A stretch of 64,000 nt of DNA from Citrobacter sp. On2M (GCF_018035235.1 NZ_WPCV01000004.1:1240001-1304000), one strand, 5' to 3'; shown: positions 30,712-41,887, counted from the stretch's first letter. The notes: generated by a model not told the origin, from the sequence alone. Numbers and translations are program-made.

Positions 30712-31251
30712 ATGAAGCAGTTTCTTGATTTTTTACCGCTGGTTGTCTTTTTTGCTTTTTATAAGCTTTACGACATCTATGCGGCAACCTCGGCACTGAT
30801 TGTCGCGACGGCTGTGGTTTTGATTTACAGTTGGGTTCGCTATCGTAAGGTCGAGAAGATGGCATTAATCACCTTTATTCTGGTAGCCGTGTTCGGTGGC
30901 CTGACTATCTTCTTCCACAATGATGAATTCATTAAATGGAAAGTGACGGTGATTTACGGGCTATTTGCCGGTGCGCTGCTGGTTAGCCAGTGGGTGATGA
31001 AAAAGCCGCTCATTCAGCGCATGTTAGGTAAAGAGCTTTCCCTGCCGCAGCCGGTATGGTCAAAGCTTAATTTAGCCTGGGCCGTTTTCTTCATCCTGTG
31101 CGGTCTGGCAAACATCTATATCGCGTTTTGGCTGCCGCAGAACATTTGGGTCAACTTCAAGGTATTCGGCCTGACCGCCCTGACCTTACTCTTTACGTTG
31201 CTGAGCGGAGTTTATATTTACCGCCACCTTCCACAGGAAGATAAATCGTAA
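30712..31251 (+). CDS. yciB: YciB, inner membrane protein of envelope integrity (IspZ family)
   Basis: 179-residue inner-membrane protein with five predicted helices, family of intracellular septation protein A. Conserved [18 protein letters not shown] start and [16 protein letters not shown] region. In E. coli it interacts with cell elongation and division proteins and with DcrB in envelope homeostasis. It follows yciC in the same direction. Confidence 0.95.
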   Translation: MKQFLDFLPLVVFFAFYKLYDIYAATSALIVATAVVLIYSWVRYRKVEKMALITFILVAVFGGLTIFFHNDEFIKWKVTVIYGLFAGALLVSQWVMKKPLIQRMLGKELSLPQPVWSKLNLAWAVFFILCGLANIYIAFWLPQNIWVNFKVFGLTALTLLFTLLSGVYIYRHLPQEDKS

Positions 31252-31257
31252 TTAATG

Positions 31258-31288
31258 TTCGCCAGATCTACGGATCTGGCGAATTTTT
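31258..31288 (+). terminator. Terminator after yciB
   Basis: 11-bp perfect stem TTCGCCAGATC/GATCTGGCGAA with tetraloop TACG, followed by TTTTT. Confidence 0.92.
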
Positions 31289-31416
31289 ATCCCCTCGCGT
31301 TCCTTGTTGCTATAAACCCGGCTCACATCCGCTGCGCACGCCGTATCCCCTCTGTTCTCAGCACGTAAATTCTAGTAGCATCGCGCCTGTAATCTTTCTC
31401 TATAGTCGGTTCTACA

Positions 31417-31818
31417 ATGACAACAACGAATAACACTCCCCAGGGCGAACTGGTTTTACGCACTCTGGCTATGCCTGCCGATACCAACGCGAACGGCGAT
31501 ATTTTTGGTGGCTGGCTGATGTCACAAATGGATATAGGTGGCGCTATTCAGGCCAAAGAGATCGCACACGGTCGTGTCGTAACAGTGCGGGTTGAAGGAA
31601 TGAGCTTTTTGCGCCCGGTTGCCGTAGGCGACGTAGTGTGTTGCTATGCGCGCTGCGTAAAACGCGGGACGACCTCGATCAGCATTAATATTGAAGTCTG
31701 GGTGAAGAAAGTTGCTTCTGAACCTATCGGCCAGCGCTATAAAGCTACCGAAGCCCTGTTTATCTACGTGGCTGTTGATAAAGACGGTAAACCGCGTCCG
31801 ATCCCAACCTTGTCCTGA
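31417..31818 (+). CDS. yciA: Acyl-CoA thioesterase YciA
   Basis: 133-residue hotdog-fold thioesterase acting on a wide range of acyl-CoA substrates. The family motif NANGDIFGGWLMSQMDIGG carries the catalytic Asn-Asp region; a second block is VRVEGMSFLRPVAVGDVV. Length matches E. coli YciA. It stands alone, convergent with tonB across a REP sequence. Confidence 0.96.
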   Translation: MTTTNNTPQGELVLRTLAMPADTNANGDIFGGWLMSQMDIGGAIQAKEIAHGRVVTVRVEGMSFLRPVAVGDVVCCYARCVKRGTTSISINIEVWVKKVASEPIGQRYKATEALFIYVAVDKDGKPRPIPTLS

Positions 31819-31833
31819 CAGTACGCATTAGCA

Positions 31834-31905
31834 GCGCCATCCAGTAGTATTTCAATCTTTCGCTCATTGCCGGATGGCGGCGTACCACCAAATCCGGCAT
31901 GATGC
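31834..31905. repeat. REP-like element between yciA and tonB
   Basis: TGCCGGATGGCGG followed by inverted ATCCGGCA (stem GCCGGAT/ATCCGGC), and an outer GCCATCC/GGATGGC pairing. Position between convergent genes is typical for REP, and it probably ends or protects both messages. Confidence 0.78.
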
Positions 31906-32631
31906 TTACTCGATCTGCGTTGTGCCGTTCAGGCGGAAAACGATATTCACCACCAGGCCAGAACCTGGCTTACCGGCCTCATAGCGCCATCTGCGCATCG
32001 CATTTTTCACTTCACGTTCAAACATATTTGCAGGCTGCGCGGACAGAACTTCCACATTTTCGACCCGACCATCTGGGGTCACGTCAAATTTGACCTTAAC
32101 ACGACCTTCAATACGCAGCGCCTGGGCACGCGCAGGATACTGTGGCTGATTACGACTTAAGGCGCGCGGCCCGGAAGGCGCGCTTACCGCTGGCTTAGTG
32201 GCTGCCGGAGCAGCACTGGTCATTGGACGCGCAGGTGCCGTATTTTCAAACGGAGACGACGGACGCGGTTCTGCGGGCTTCACATCGCGTTTCGGTTTCT
32301 CTTCAACCTTTTTCACCGGTTTTGGCTTCGGCTTAGGTTTGGGCTTCGGTTTCTCAATCACTACCGGTGCTTCTTTTGGCTGCTCCGGGATCGGCTCTGG
32401 CTCGACGACGGGTTCAGGCGGTGGCTGAACCGCCTGAGGCGGTGGCTGAACCGCCTGAGGCGGTTCAAGATCGGCAGGCGCGACCATCGTAACGGAAATA
32501 GGCTGCGCTGGTGCAGGCAGTTCAATAACCTGATGTACCGAGGTATACAGCAAACCTGCCACTACAGCACCGTGAATGCCGACAGAAAGTAACGTTGGCC
32601 AGGGAAAGCGACGAGGTAAATCAAGGGTCAT
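31906..32631 (-). CDS. tonB: TonB, energy transducer to outer-membrane receptors
   Basis: 241-residue periplasm-spanning protein. The N-terminal anchor (MTLDLPRRFPWPTLLSVGIHG, with the essential SH residues in SVGIHG) works with ExbBD. A long Pro-rich rod follows, containing (QAVQPPP)x2, EPVVEPEPIPEQP and the KPKPKP run. The C-terminal domain (RALSRNQPQYPARAQ, then VKFDVTPDGRVENVEV) grips the TonB box of receptors. Start at MTLDLPRR; MTSM three codons upstream is possible. The QAVQPPP unit is duplicated compared with E. coli. Confidence 0.96.
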   Translation of the reverse strand: MTLDLPRRFPWPTLLSVGIHGAVVAGLLYTSVHQVIELPAPAQPISVTMVAPADLEPPQAVQPPPQAVQPPPEPVVEPEPIPEQPKEAPVVIEKPKPKPKPKPKPVKKVEEKPKRDVKPAEPRPSSPFENTAPARPMTSAAPAATKPAVSAPSGPRALSRNQPQYPARAQALRIEGRVKVKFDVTPDGRVENVEVLSAQPANMFEREVKNAMRRWRYEAGKPGSGLVVNIVFRLNGTTQIE

Positions 32632-32760
32632 TGAAGTCATAATCGTTTCAGTAAAAAAACCAGGCCTCGATTTTAAATGCAAATAGCAATCATATTCAAT
32701 AAGACCGTGAAGGTAACTCAGATTTAAAACGCGATTTTATGAAAAATAACCATTTTCGGA
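32632..32760 (-). promoter_or_regulatory. tonB promoter region with Fur-like box
   Basis: On the minus strand the stretch ATGATTGCTATTTGCATTT (about 32675-32695) lies where the Fur operator of E. coli tonB lies and matches its sequence closely. Iron control of tonB is therefore likely. Confidence 0.6.
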
Positions 32761-32854
32761 GTGTGGCCTTAACATATCAGCAATCTTTCCGTTGCAGTTA
32801 CCGGGCCTTTCCAATAACGTAAATATGACTTTTACCGTTCAAGGAGCTCTACCC

Positions 32855-33151
32855 GTGCTGTACGTTATTTACGCTCAAGATATCGCAGATTCTCTCGAAA
32901 AACGTCTTTCCGTACGCCCTGCTCATCTGGCCCGTCTGCAACTTCTTCATGATGAAGGCCGTTTGCTCACGGCAGGTCCTATGCCAGCGGTTGACAGTAA
33001 TGAGCCAGGCGCTGCGGGCTTTACCGGCTCGACGGTGATTGCTGAATTTGAATCTTTAGAAGCCGCACAGGCGTGGGCAGAAGCCGATCCGTATGTGGCG
33101 GCAGGCGTTTATGCACAGGTTTCAGTAAAACCGTATAAGAAAGTATTTTAA
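32855..33151 (+). CDS. yciI: YciI, YCII-family protein
   Basis: 98-residue dimeric ferredoxin-like-fold protein of the YCII family; conserved [15 protein letters not shown] and GPMPAVDS contain the putative active His-Asp pair. GTG start preceded by AAGGAG, matching E. coli MLYVIYAQD; upstream in-frame ATGs would add family-unlike residues. Catalytic activity is not established. Confidence 0.94.
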   Translation: MLYVIYAQDIADSLEKRLSVRPAHLARLQLLHDEGRLLTAGPMPAVDSNEPGAAGFTGSTVIAEFESLEAAQAWAEADPYVAAGVYAQVSVKPYKKVF

Positions 33152-33176
33152 AAACAGAACAAAAAGCTGAGACTTT

Positions 33177-33200
33177 GGGCACCGCCAGCGGTGCCCTTTT
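33177..33200. terminator. Terminator after yciI, shared with yciY
   Basis: Nine-base stem GGGCACCGC/GCGGTGCCC, two-base loop, then TTTT. Confidence 0.85.
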
Positions 33201-33203
33201 AGA

Positions 33204-33377
33204 TCAGATATTGTGGATCGCAAACAGCAACGAGTTACGTTGATGGTTGAGGATGCACTTTCTGATGGTGTGGATGCGCATATTACGACGCGATTGCCCT
33301 TCAAGCCAACGTGCTTTACGACGGCTCGCCTGACGCAGCATCCGCCAGCGTCCCACTTCCGTTCTACTACGCTTCAT
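33204..33377 (-). CDS. yciY: YciY, very basic small protein
   Basis: 57 residues, with start MKRSRTEVGRWRM; 14 or more Arg/Lys. It matches E. coli YciY nearly throughout (RRNMRIHTIRKCILN, then LLFAIHNI). The frame is open upstream to 33422, but the added residues are not conserved. Function unknown. It is convergent with yciI. Confidence 0.85.
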   Translation of the reverse strand: MKRSRTEVGRWRMLRQASRRKARWLEGQSRRNMRIHTIRKCILNHQRNSLLFAIHNI

Positions 33378-33519
33378 GTTTACTACTCTTTCAGTCACTG
33401 AGCGGCCATTATAACGCCACACCGCATGCAGACCAGTGGTTTTCCCGTGTTTTTATTTGCCAGATGAATCCTGATGCGTAAACTCTTAACAATACGCTTT
33501 CAAAAGGATTTTTAAATTT

Positions 33520-35344
<1,825 letters not shown>

Positions 35345-35350
35345 TCAAAC

Positions 35351-35376
35351 AAAAAAGCTGCTCTCGCAGCTTTTTT
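35351..35376. terminator. Bidirectional terminator after yciU
   Basis: AAAAAAGCTGC/GCAGCTTTTTT with loop TCTC. It serves yciU and the convergent channel gene. Confidence 0.92.
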
Positions 35377-35381
35377 CATTT

Positions 35382-36218
35382 TTAACCCGGCAGTTTACTT
35401 CCACAGCGGTTACAAAACTGCGCACTATGTTCATGCTGGCCTTGCTGACACTGCGGACATTTACGTAAATTCTGGCGATTCTGAAACGCGCTGCTCATAT
35501 GTGTGGTAATCAATCCAGTCGGTATCGCAATCACAGAGTAACCAATCAGGATAAGCAAAGACGCGACCATGCGCCCCAATGGCGTGTGTGGCGTGATATC
35601 GCCATAGCCAACAGTAGTGACCGTGACAATGGCCCAATACACCGACGCATTTAGCGTGGTAAAACCATATTTTGGTCCTTCGATCAGGTACATCAACGCA
35701 CCGAAAACAATCATCAGAATGGCAATAAAGGAATAGAACAGTATGAGCTGATGGCGGGCGCTTTTGATGGCGTTCCAGAACACTCGCAGGGAAGGCATAA
35801 AGCGCAGCAACTTCAGAATACGCAGCACACGTAGAACGCGCATCGCGCGCCAGGCGAAGACATAACTCAGACTGATTTCAGGCCACAACCACATTACATA
35901 CAGCGGCAAAATGGTGGCAAGATCGATTATTCCCCAGAAGCTAAACACATACTTTGCGGGATTGGCCCAGCAGCATAAACGTAGAAAGTATTCGAGGGTA
36001 AAGACCAGAGTAATAAAGACCTCCAGCCAGATAAAAATATGCCATTCATCATACGTTAAATGGTATTGCGTCCCTACTCCGGACTCAATGAAGATAACAA
36101 TAACGCTAAGCAATGCGAACAGCGCGCACATACCTTCAAAGCGACGCCCCGAACGGGTGTTTAAATCGAATAATTTGCGATAGAGCCCACGGCGGACAGA
36201 AGAGACTAGACCTGGCAC
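35382..36218 (-). CDS. Voltage-gated-type potassium channel with C-terminal zinc ribbon
   Basis: 278 residues with the six-helix voltage-gated cation channel plan. S4-like helix has regularly spaced arginines (R124, R127, R130, R133, R139 in FAWRAMRVLRVLRILKLLRF). The selectivity filter TVGYGD (202-207) indicates potassium. After S6 a short tail carries two CxxC pairs (C254, C257, C269, C272), a zinc-ribbon pattern, instead of the RCK domain of E. coli Kch. E. coli has kch between yciI and clsA; here the channel sits between yciU and oppF, so this is a different gene. GTG start after GAGG. Ligand or voltage control is unknown. Confidence 0.88.
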   Translation of the reverse strand: MPGLVSSVRRGLYRKLFDLNTRSGRRFEGMCALFALLSVIVIFIESGVGTQYHLTYDEWHIFIWLEVFITLVFTLEYFLRLCCWANPAKYVFSFWGIIDLATILPLYVMWLWPEISLSYVFAWRAMRVLRVLRILKLLRFMPSLRVFWNAIKSARHQLILFYSFIAILMIVFGALMYLIEGPKYGFTTLNASVYWAIVTVTTVGYGDITPHTPLGRMVASLLILIGYSVIAIPTGLITTHMSSAFQNRQNLRKCPQCQQGQHEHSAQFCNRCGSKLPG

Positions 36219-36228
36219 AAATACCTCA

Positions 36229-36259
36229 CCAAAAAGAAGGGCTGACCTTTGTCAGCCCT
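36229..36259 (-). terminator. opp operon terminator
   Basis: Nine-base stem AGGGCTGAC/GTCAGCCCT with a four-base loop, then TTCTTTTT on the minus strand, 6 bases beyond the oppF stop. Confidence 0.88.
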
Positions 36260-36264
36260 CAGGA

Positions 36265-37269
36265 TTATAGCGGGTCTACTTTCAGGCAGGAAACAGCGTG
36301 TCGGAAACTTCCTTCAAGAACCGGGCGCGTTTTTGCACATTCCGGCCCGGCAATCGGACAGCGCGTACGAAACACGCAGCCGGAAGGAGGATTAATAGGC
36401 GACGGCAATTCGCCTTCCAGCAACTGGATAACCTTGTTCCTTTCCTGGTCAGGGTCGGGAATGGGTACCGCAGACATCAGGGCTTTGGTATAAGGGTGCA
36501 ACGGATTATGGTACACCTCATCATAGGTCCCTAATTCCACCGCGTGTCCAAGATACATGACCAGCACGCGGTCGGAGATGTGTTTAACCACCGCCAGGTC
36601 GTGAGCAATGAAGATGAGCGATAATCCCATTTCACGCTGTAACTGTTGCAGCAGGTTCACCACCTGAGCCTGAATTGATACGTCCAACGCGGAAACCGGT
36701 TCATCGCAAATAATCAATTTAGGCTCAAGGATCAGCGCGCGGGCAATACCAATACGCTGACACTGACCACCGGAAAACTCATGGGGGTAGCGGTTAATCA
36801 GATTCGGTAGCAAGCCAACTTTCATCATCATCGCCTTCACACGGTCACGGACCTCCTGACCAGGCAGATTCGGATGATAAGTCCGCAGCGGTTCGGCAAT
36901 AATTTCACCAATGGTCATGCGCGGGTTTAATGATGCCAGCGGATCCTGGAAAATCATCTGGATATCACTACGCACTTCCCGCCATTCATCGGGTTTCATG
37001 CCCAGCAAATCTTTACCCAACCAGGCAACCTTTCCATCGGTGGCTTTCACCAGGCCGATAATCGCACGGGCAAAGGTCGATTTACCACAACCTGATTCGC
37101 CGACCACGCCCAGGGTTTCACCTTCATACAGCCGTAGGGTCACGCCATCAACTGCTTTCAGGGTTTTAGCCGGCTGCCAGAACCACTGCTTGCCGTCTTT
37201 AATGTCGAAATGGACTTTAAGATCGGCAATTTCAAGGAGCACTTTTCGTTGTTCGGTCACCGCAGTCAT
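36265..37269 (-). CDS. oppF: Oligopeptide ABC transporter ATPase OppF
   Basis: 334-residue ABC ATPase. Walker A GESGCGKST, signature EFSGGQCQRIGIARAL, Walker B LIICDEPVSALD, then the C-terminal oligopeptide-transporter extension with Cys-rich GCVFRTRCPIAGPECAKTRP. Pairs with OppD to drive peptide import through OppBC. Overlaps oppD by four bases. Same length as the E. coli protein. Confidence 0.98.
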   Translation of the reverse strand: MTAVTEQRKVLLEIADLKVHFDIKDGKQWFWQPAKTLKAVDGVTLRLYEGETLGVVGESGCGKSTFARAIIGLVKATDGKVAWLGKDLLGMKPDEWREVRSDIQMIFQDPLASLNPRMTIGEIIAEPLRTYHPNLPGQEVRDRVKAMMMKVGLLPNLINRYPHEFSGGQCQRIGIARALILEPKLIICDEPVSALDVSIQAQVVNLLQQLQREMGLSLIFIAHDLAVVKHISDRVLVMYLGHAVELGTYDEVYHNPLHPYTKALMSAVPIPDPDQERNKVIQLLEGELPSPINPPSGCVFRTRCPIAGPECAKTRPVLEGSFRHAVSCLKVDPL

Positions 37270-38279
37270 ACCAGTTCCTCCACCGGTTTAAAGCAGGCGC
37301 GCAGGCGGCCCGGACTAAACTCCTCCAGTGGCGGAGCACTGCTACAGATTTCCATCGCATGCGGGCAACGCGGCTGGAATGGACAACCTTTTGGCAAACG
37401 CAGAAGGTTCGGCGGGTTGCCCGGGATAGTCAGCATCTCTTCCCCTTCGGCATCCAGACGAGGTACAGCGTTCAGCAACCCAATCGAATACGGATGAACG
37501 GGCTTATAAAACACATCCCGCGCACTACCATATTCCATGGTACGTCCGGCGTACATCACCAGAACTTTATCGCAAATACCAGCCACAACGCCAAGGTCGT
37601 GGGTGATCATGATAATCGCCGTGTTGAATTCGCTTTTCAGTTCATTCAGTAGCGTCATAATTTGCGCCTGTACCGTCACATCGAGCGCGGTAGTCGGCTC
37701 ATCGGCTATCAGTAGTTTTGGCCTGCACAGCAGCGCCATGGCGATCATGACGCGCTGGCGCATCCCGCCTGAGAATTCATGCGGGTACATTTTCATACGC
37801 TTACGCGCTTCCGGCATCTTCACCGCATCCAGCATTCTGACCGATTCTTCAAAAGCTTCCGCTTTGCTCATGCCTTTATGCAGCATCAGAACTTCCATCA
37901 ACTGCTCGCCGACCCGCATGTACGGATTAAGAGACGTCATCGGATCCTGGAAAATCATCGAAATTTGCTCGGCACGTAGTTTGTTCAGTTCGCGTTCCGG
38001 TAAATTCAGAATTTCACGCCCGTTGAAGGTTGCAGAGCCCCCGATACGGCCATTCGCCGCCAGCAGGCCCATCAGGGCAAAGGCTGTTTGCGATTTACCG
38101 GAACCGGATTCCCCAACAATACCCAGCGTTTCTCCTGCTCGAAGAGAAAAGTTTAAATCGTTAACCGCGGTCACATCGCCATCGGGGGTAGCAAACGTCA
38201 CGCGCAGATCTTTTACATTCAGCAGTGCGTTAGCCTGTTGTTGCGCGAGCGGTGCGGTTGAGGTTTCAATTACGCTCAT
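37266..38279 (-). CDS. oppD: Oligopeptide ABC transporter ATPase OppD
   Basis: 337-residue ABC ATPase. Walker A GESGSGKSQ, signature EFSGGMRQRVMIAMAL, Walker B LLIADEPTTALD, and the C-terminal GCPFQPRCPHAMEICSS. It works with OppF. It lies 11 bases after oppC. Confidence 0.98.
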   Translation of the reverse strand: MSVIETSTAPLAQQQANALLNVKDLRVTFATPDGDVTAVNDLNFSLRAGETLGIVGESGSGKSQTAFALMGLLAANGRIGGSATFNGREILNLPERELNKLRAEQISMIFQDPMTSLNPYMRVGEQLMEVLMLHKGMSKAEAFEESVRMLDAVKMPEARKRMKMYPHEFSGGMRQRVMIAMALLCRPKLLIADEPTTALDVTVQAQIMTLLNELKSEFNTAIIMITHDLGVVAGICDKVLVMYAGRTMEYGSARDVFYKPVHPYSIGLLNAVPRLDAEGEEMLTIPGNPPNLLRLPKGCPFQPRCPHAMEICSSAPPLEEFSPGRLRACFKPVEELV

Positions 38280-38290
38280 GGCTGCACTCC

Positions 38291-39199
38291 TTAACGGTCT
38301 TTCGGGTCGAGGGCGTCACGCAGGCCATCGCCAATAAAGTTAAAACAGAATAAAGTTACCACCAGGAAACCTGCCGGGAACAGCAGCAGCCATGGCGAGA
38401 CTTCCATCGAGTTGGCACCATCACTCAGCAGTGCACCCCAGCTACTTAATGGCTCCTGTGTACCTAATCCCAGGAAGCTCAGGAAGGATTCAAACAGGAT
38501 CATGCTGGGCACCAGCAATGAAGCGTAGACCACCACCACGCCCAGTACGTTCGGCACAATATGGCGGATAACGATGCGCACGGTAGAGACCCCTCCCACT
38601 TGCGCCGCTTCAATAAACTCTTTGCGCTTGAGACTCAGCGTTTGTCCACGCACGATACGCGCCATATCCAGCCAGGAGACCATCCCAATAGCAACAAAAA
38701 TCAGCAGGATGTTTTGCCCAAAGAAGGTAACCAGCAGGATCACGAAGAACATGAACGGGAAGGAGTTGAGGATTTCCAGCAGACGCATCATTACCGAGTC
38801 GACTTTGCCGCCGAGATAGCCCGACAAAGAGCCGTATAGTGTACCGACGACTACCGCCACCAGCGCTGCGGCAATACCGACCATCAGCGAGATACGTCCG
38901 CCAATCGCCACGCGAACCAACAAGTCGCGACCCGACGAATCGGTGCCGAAATAGTGTCCTGATTCCATGTCCGGCGCGCTGGACATCATGCCCCAGTCGG
39001 TATCGAAGTAGGTAAACTGCGACAGCATTGGTGCCAGCGTCACGAACAGCGCAATAATCACTAACACCACCAGGCTTGCGACCGCAGCGCGGTTATGCAT
39101 GAAGCGTCGACGCGCATCCTGCCACAGACTGCGGCCTTCGACCTCCAGCTTTTCACTGAAATTCTCCAGCGCTTCGCTGTTTTTCTTACTTAACATCAT
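38291..39199 (-). CDS. oppC: Oligopeptide ABC transporter permease OppC
   Basis: 302-residue permease with about six membrane helices and the EAA-type coupling loop (EAAQVGGVSTVRIVIRHIVPN). Forms the membrane channel with OppB. 14 bases separate it from oppB. Confidence 0.97.
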   Translation of the reverse strand: MMLSKKNSEALENFSEKLEVEGRSLWQDARRRFMHNRAAVASLVVLVIIALFVTLAPMLSQFTYFDTDWGMMSSAPDMESGHYFGTDSSGRDLLVRVAIGGRISLMVGIAAALVAVVVGTLYGSLSGYLGGKVDSVMMRLLEILNSFPFMFFVILLVTFFGQNILLIFVAIGMVSWLDMARIVRGQTLSLKRKEFIEAAQVGGVSTVRIVIRHIVPNVLGVVVVYASLLVPSMILFESFLSFLGLGTQEPLSSWGALLSDGANSMEVSPWLLLFPAGFLVVTLFCFNFIGDGLRDALDPKDR

Positions 39200-39213
39200 A
39201 GCGAGCTCCAGTA

Positions 39214-40134
39214 TCAGTAACGAATTTTTGGGTCGATAACGGCATACAGCACGTCGACAATCGCGTTAAACACGATGGTCAGCGTACCCACCAGAATGGT
39301 CAGACTCAGAACCAGCGAATAGTCGCGGTTTAAGGCACCATTGACGAATAGCTGGCCAATGCCCGGCAAGCCGTAAATGGTCTCAATAACCATTGAACCG
39401 GTGATAATGCCGACAAATGCCGGTCCCATATAGGACAGGACGGGCAACAGCGCCGGCTTTAACGCATGGCGGAAAATAATCCGCCGCATCGGCAGCCCTT
39501 TTGCGCGCGCAGTGCGAATAAAGTTAGAGTGCAGCACTTCAATCATCGAACCACGGGTAATACGGGCGATACTGGCGATATAGGCCAGTGACAACGCCAC
39601 CATCGGCAGGATCATAAATTTCAGCGCCCCGCCGTTCCAGCCCCCGCCAGGCAACCATTTCAAGGTTATGGCAAATATCATGACCAACAATGGAGCGACT
39701 ACAAAGCTGGGGATAACGACCCCGGTCATTGCTACTCCCATCACCGTGTAGTCCCAGCGCGTATTTTGCTTCAGCGCGGCTATCACCCCAGCGCTTACAC
39801 CGACGAGTACCGCCAGAATAAAGGCTGCCGCACCCAGCTTCGCTGAAACCGGAAAGCTCGAGGCAACGAGATCGTTGACAGTGTAGTCTTTGTATTTGAA
39901 GGAGGGCCCAAAATCGCCATGTGCCAGCTGCTTCAGATAGCTGAAGTACTGCGTTGAGATAGGATCGTTAAGATGATATTTCGCTTCAATATTTGCCAGT
40001 ACCTCTGGCGGTAACGCGCGTTCTCCGGTAAATGGGCTTCCCGGCGCAAGGCGCATCATAAAGAATGAAATCGTAATAAGGATAAATAGCGTCGGAATCG
40101 CTTCCAGACAGCGACGTAGTATGAATTTTAACAT
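39214..40134 (-). CDS. oppB: Oligopeptide ABC transporter permease OppB
   Basis: 306-residue permease; starts MLKFILRRCLEAIPTLFIL, EAA-type loop RTARAKGLPMRRIIFRHA, six membrane helices. It is separated from oppA by 121 bases that contain a strong hairpin, a usual device to keep OppA in excess over the membrane parts. Confidence 0.97.
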   Translation of the reverse strand: MLKFILRRCLEAIPTLFILITISFFMMRLAPGSPFTGERALPPEVLANIEAKYHLNDPISTQYFSYLKQLAHGDFGPSFKYKDYTVNDLVASSFPVSAKLGAAAFILAVLVGVSAGVIAALKQNTRWDYTVMGVAMTGVVIPSFVVAPLLVMIFAITLKWLPGGGWNGGALKFMILPMVALSLAYIASIARITRGSMIEVLHSNFIRTARAKGLPMRRIIFRHALKPALLPVLSYMGPAFVGIITGSMVIETIYGLPGIGQLFVNGALNRDYSLVLSLTILVGTLTIVFNAIVDVLYAVIDPKIRY

Positions 40135-40223
40135 TGCCCGTACCTTCTGGCGTGTGCCTTTATACCCCTTCTACCCCGACCTTCAGGTAAAGCGGTATTA
40201 ATAGTTCGAAGAAAAAAGACACT

Positions 40224-40246
40224 GTGGGGCAATAAAAATGCCCCAC
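40224..40246 (-). terminator. oppA-oppB intercistronic hairpin
   Basis: Eight-base stem GTGGGGCA/TGCCCCAC with a seven-base loop, 10 bases beyond the oppA stop codon. The downstream sequence has only a distant T-rich run, so it probably attenuates or protects the abundant oppA message. Confidence 0.75.
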
Positions 40247-40255
40247 GTCTTGCCA

Positions 40256-41887
40256 TTAATGCTTGATAATATACAAGTCTTTAACGTGGATATTATCCAT
40301 CGGGTCTTTACCAGAGTATCCGCCAACCCACGGTTTCACCAGACGGGCGTTAACATAGTAATAAACCGGTACAATCGCAGAATCTTTATCCAATTGCTGT
40401 TCCGCTTTTGAATACAGTTCGCTGCGCTGTGCTTCATCAGTCACTTTCAGGGTATCGGCAATCAGCTTATCAAACGCTGGGCTCTTATAGTGCACAGTGT
40501 TGTTGGAGCTGTCGGACAGCACCATGTTCAGGAAGGATGTTGGTTCGTTGTAATCCGCACACCAACCCGCACGCGAAACATCATAGTTACCCTGATGGCG
40601 CGTATCGAGGAATGTTTTCCACTCCTGATTTTCCAGCTTCACGTTAGCACCCAGATTTTTCTTCCAGATGGATGCCGCTGCGATGGCCAGCTTCTTATGC
40701 AGGTCTGAGGTGTTATACAGCAGGTCAAAGGTCAACGGCTTTTCAGCGGTGAAGCCTGCTTCAGCCAGCAGTTTTTTCGCTTCTTCATTACGTTTTTCCT
40801 GAGACCATTTGAACCATTCTGGTTCAACCAATTTTGCCCCATCGGTGTAAGGAGGAGTAAAGCTATATGCAGGCAGGTCGCCCTGGTTTTTCACTTTATT
40901 GACGATAATGTCACGATCCAACGCCAGTTTCAGGGCAGTACGAACGCGAACATCGTTGAACGGTGCTTTCTGATTGTTGATTTCGTAATAATAGGTGCAC
41001 AGGTACGGGTCAACGTGAACTTCGTTCGGGATCTCTTTTTTCAGTTTCTGGAATAACTCGATCGGCATGTTGTTATAGGTCATGTCGATTTCACCGCTGC
41101 GATAGCGGTTCACGTCAGTCACTTCAGAAGCAATTGGCAAATAGGTAACCTGGTTTATAACGGTTTTCGCGTTGTCCCAGTAGTTAGTATTACGCTCAAG
41201 CACAATGCGCTCGTTGACAACCCAGTCTTTCAGTTTATAAGCACCGTTAGTGACGATGTTAGCTGGCTGAGTCCACTTCTCACCGTATTTTTCAACTGCG
41301 GCTTTAGGAACCGGTGAAACGGATGAGTGCACAAGCAGTTTGTAGAAATAAGGAACCGGCTCGCTCAGGGTGACTTCAAATGTATGATCGTCGAGAGCTT
41401 TAACGCCGAGATCGGTGACCGGCTTTTTACCGGCGATAATATCATCAATATTGACGATGTGGCCGTACTGCAAATAGCTGGCGTACGGTGACGCGGTATT
41501 TGGGTTAGCCAGGCGCTGCCAGCTATACACGAAATCTTGCGCGGTGACTGGCGTACCGTCAGACCACTTTGCATCTTTACGCAGATGGAATGTCCAGACT
41601 TTAAAGTCTTTATTTTCCCATTTTTCAGCTACGCCTGGTGATGGTTTGCCATCAACATCACTGATTAATAAACCTTCAAACAGGTCACGGTTGATGTTGG
41701 ATTCAGGCACACCTTCGATTTTATGTGGATCGAGCGACTGAACTTCCGAACCGTTATTACGCACCAGAGTCTGCTTTTCAGCAAGCTGCACACCGGCTGG
41801 CACAACTGCTGCTGTGGCAGTATTTCCAGCGACTAGCGCAGTTAGGATCCCCGCAGCTACTAAACTTTTTTTAGTGATGTTAGTCAT
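40256..41887 (-). CDS. oppA: Periplasmic oligopeptide-binding protein OppA
   Basis: 543-residue type 5 solute-binding protein. Signal peptide MTNITKKSLVAAGILTALVAGNTATA; mature part begins with AAVVPAGVQLAEKQTLVRNN. Binds peptides of about two to five residues regardless of sequence and hands them to OppBC. Segments YSWQRLANPNTASPYASY and RAGWCADYNEPTSFLN match the E. coli protein. First and most expressed gene of the opp operon. Confidence 0.98.
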   Translation of the reverse strand: MTNITKKSLVAAGILTALVAGNTATAAVVPAGVQLAEKQTLVRNNGSEVQSLDPHKIEGVPESNINRDLFEGLLISDVDGKPSPGVAEKWENKDFKVWTFHLRKDAKWSDGTPVTAQDFVYSWQRLANPNTASPYASYLQYGHIVNIDDIIAGKKPVTDLGVKALDDHTFEVTLSEPVPYFYKLLVHSSVSPVPKAAVEKYGEKWTQPANIVTNGAYKLKDWVVNERIVLERNTNYWDNAKTVINQVTYLPIASEVTDVNRYRSGEIDMTYNNMPIELFQKLKKEIPNEVHVDPYLCTYYYEINNQKAPFNDVRVRTALKLALDRDIIVNKVKNQGDLPAYSFTPPYTDGAKLVEPEWFKWSQEKRNEEAKKLLAEAGFTAEKPLTFDLLYNTSDLHKKLAIAAASIWKKNLGANVKLENQEWKTFLDTRHQGNYDVSRAGWCADYNEPTSFLNMVLSDSSNNTVHYKSPAFDKLIADTLKVTDEAQRSELYSKAEQQLDKDSAIVPVYYYVNARLVKPWVGGYSGKDPMDNIHVKDLYIIKH

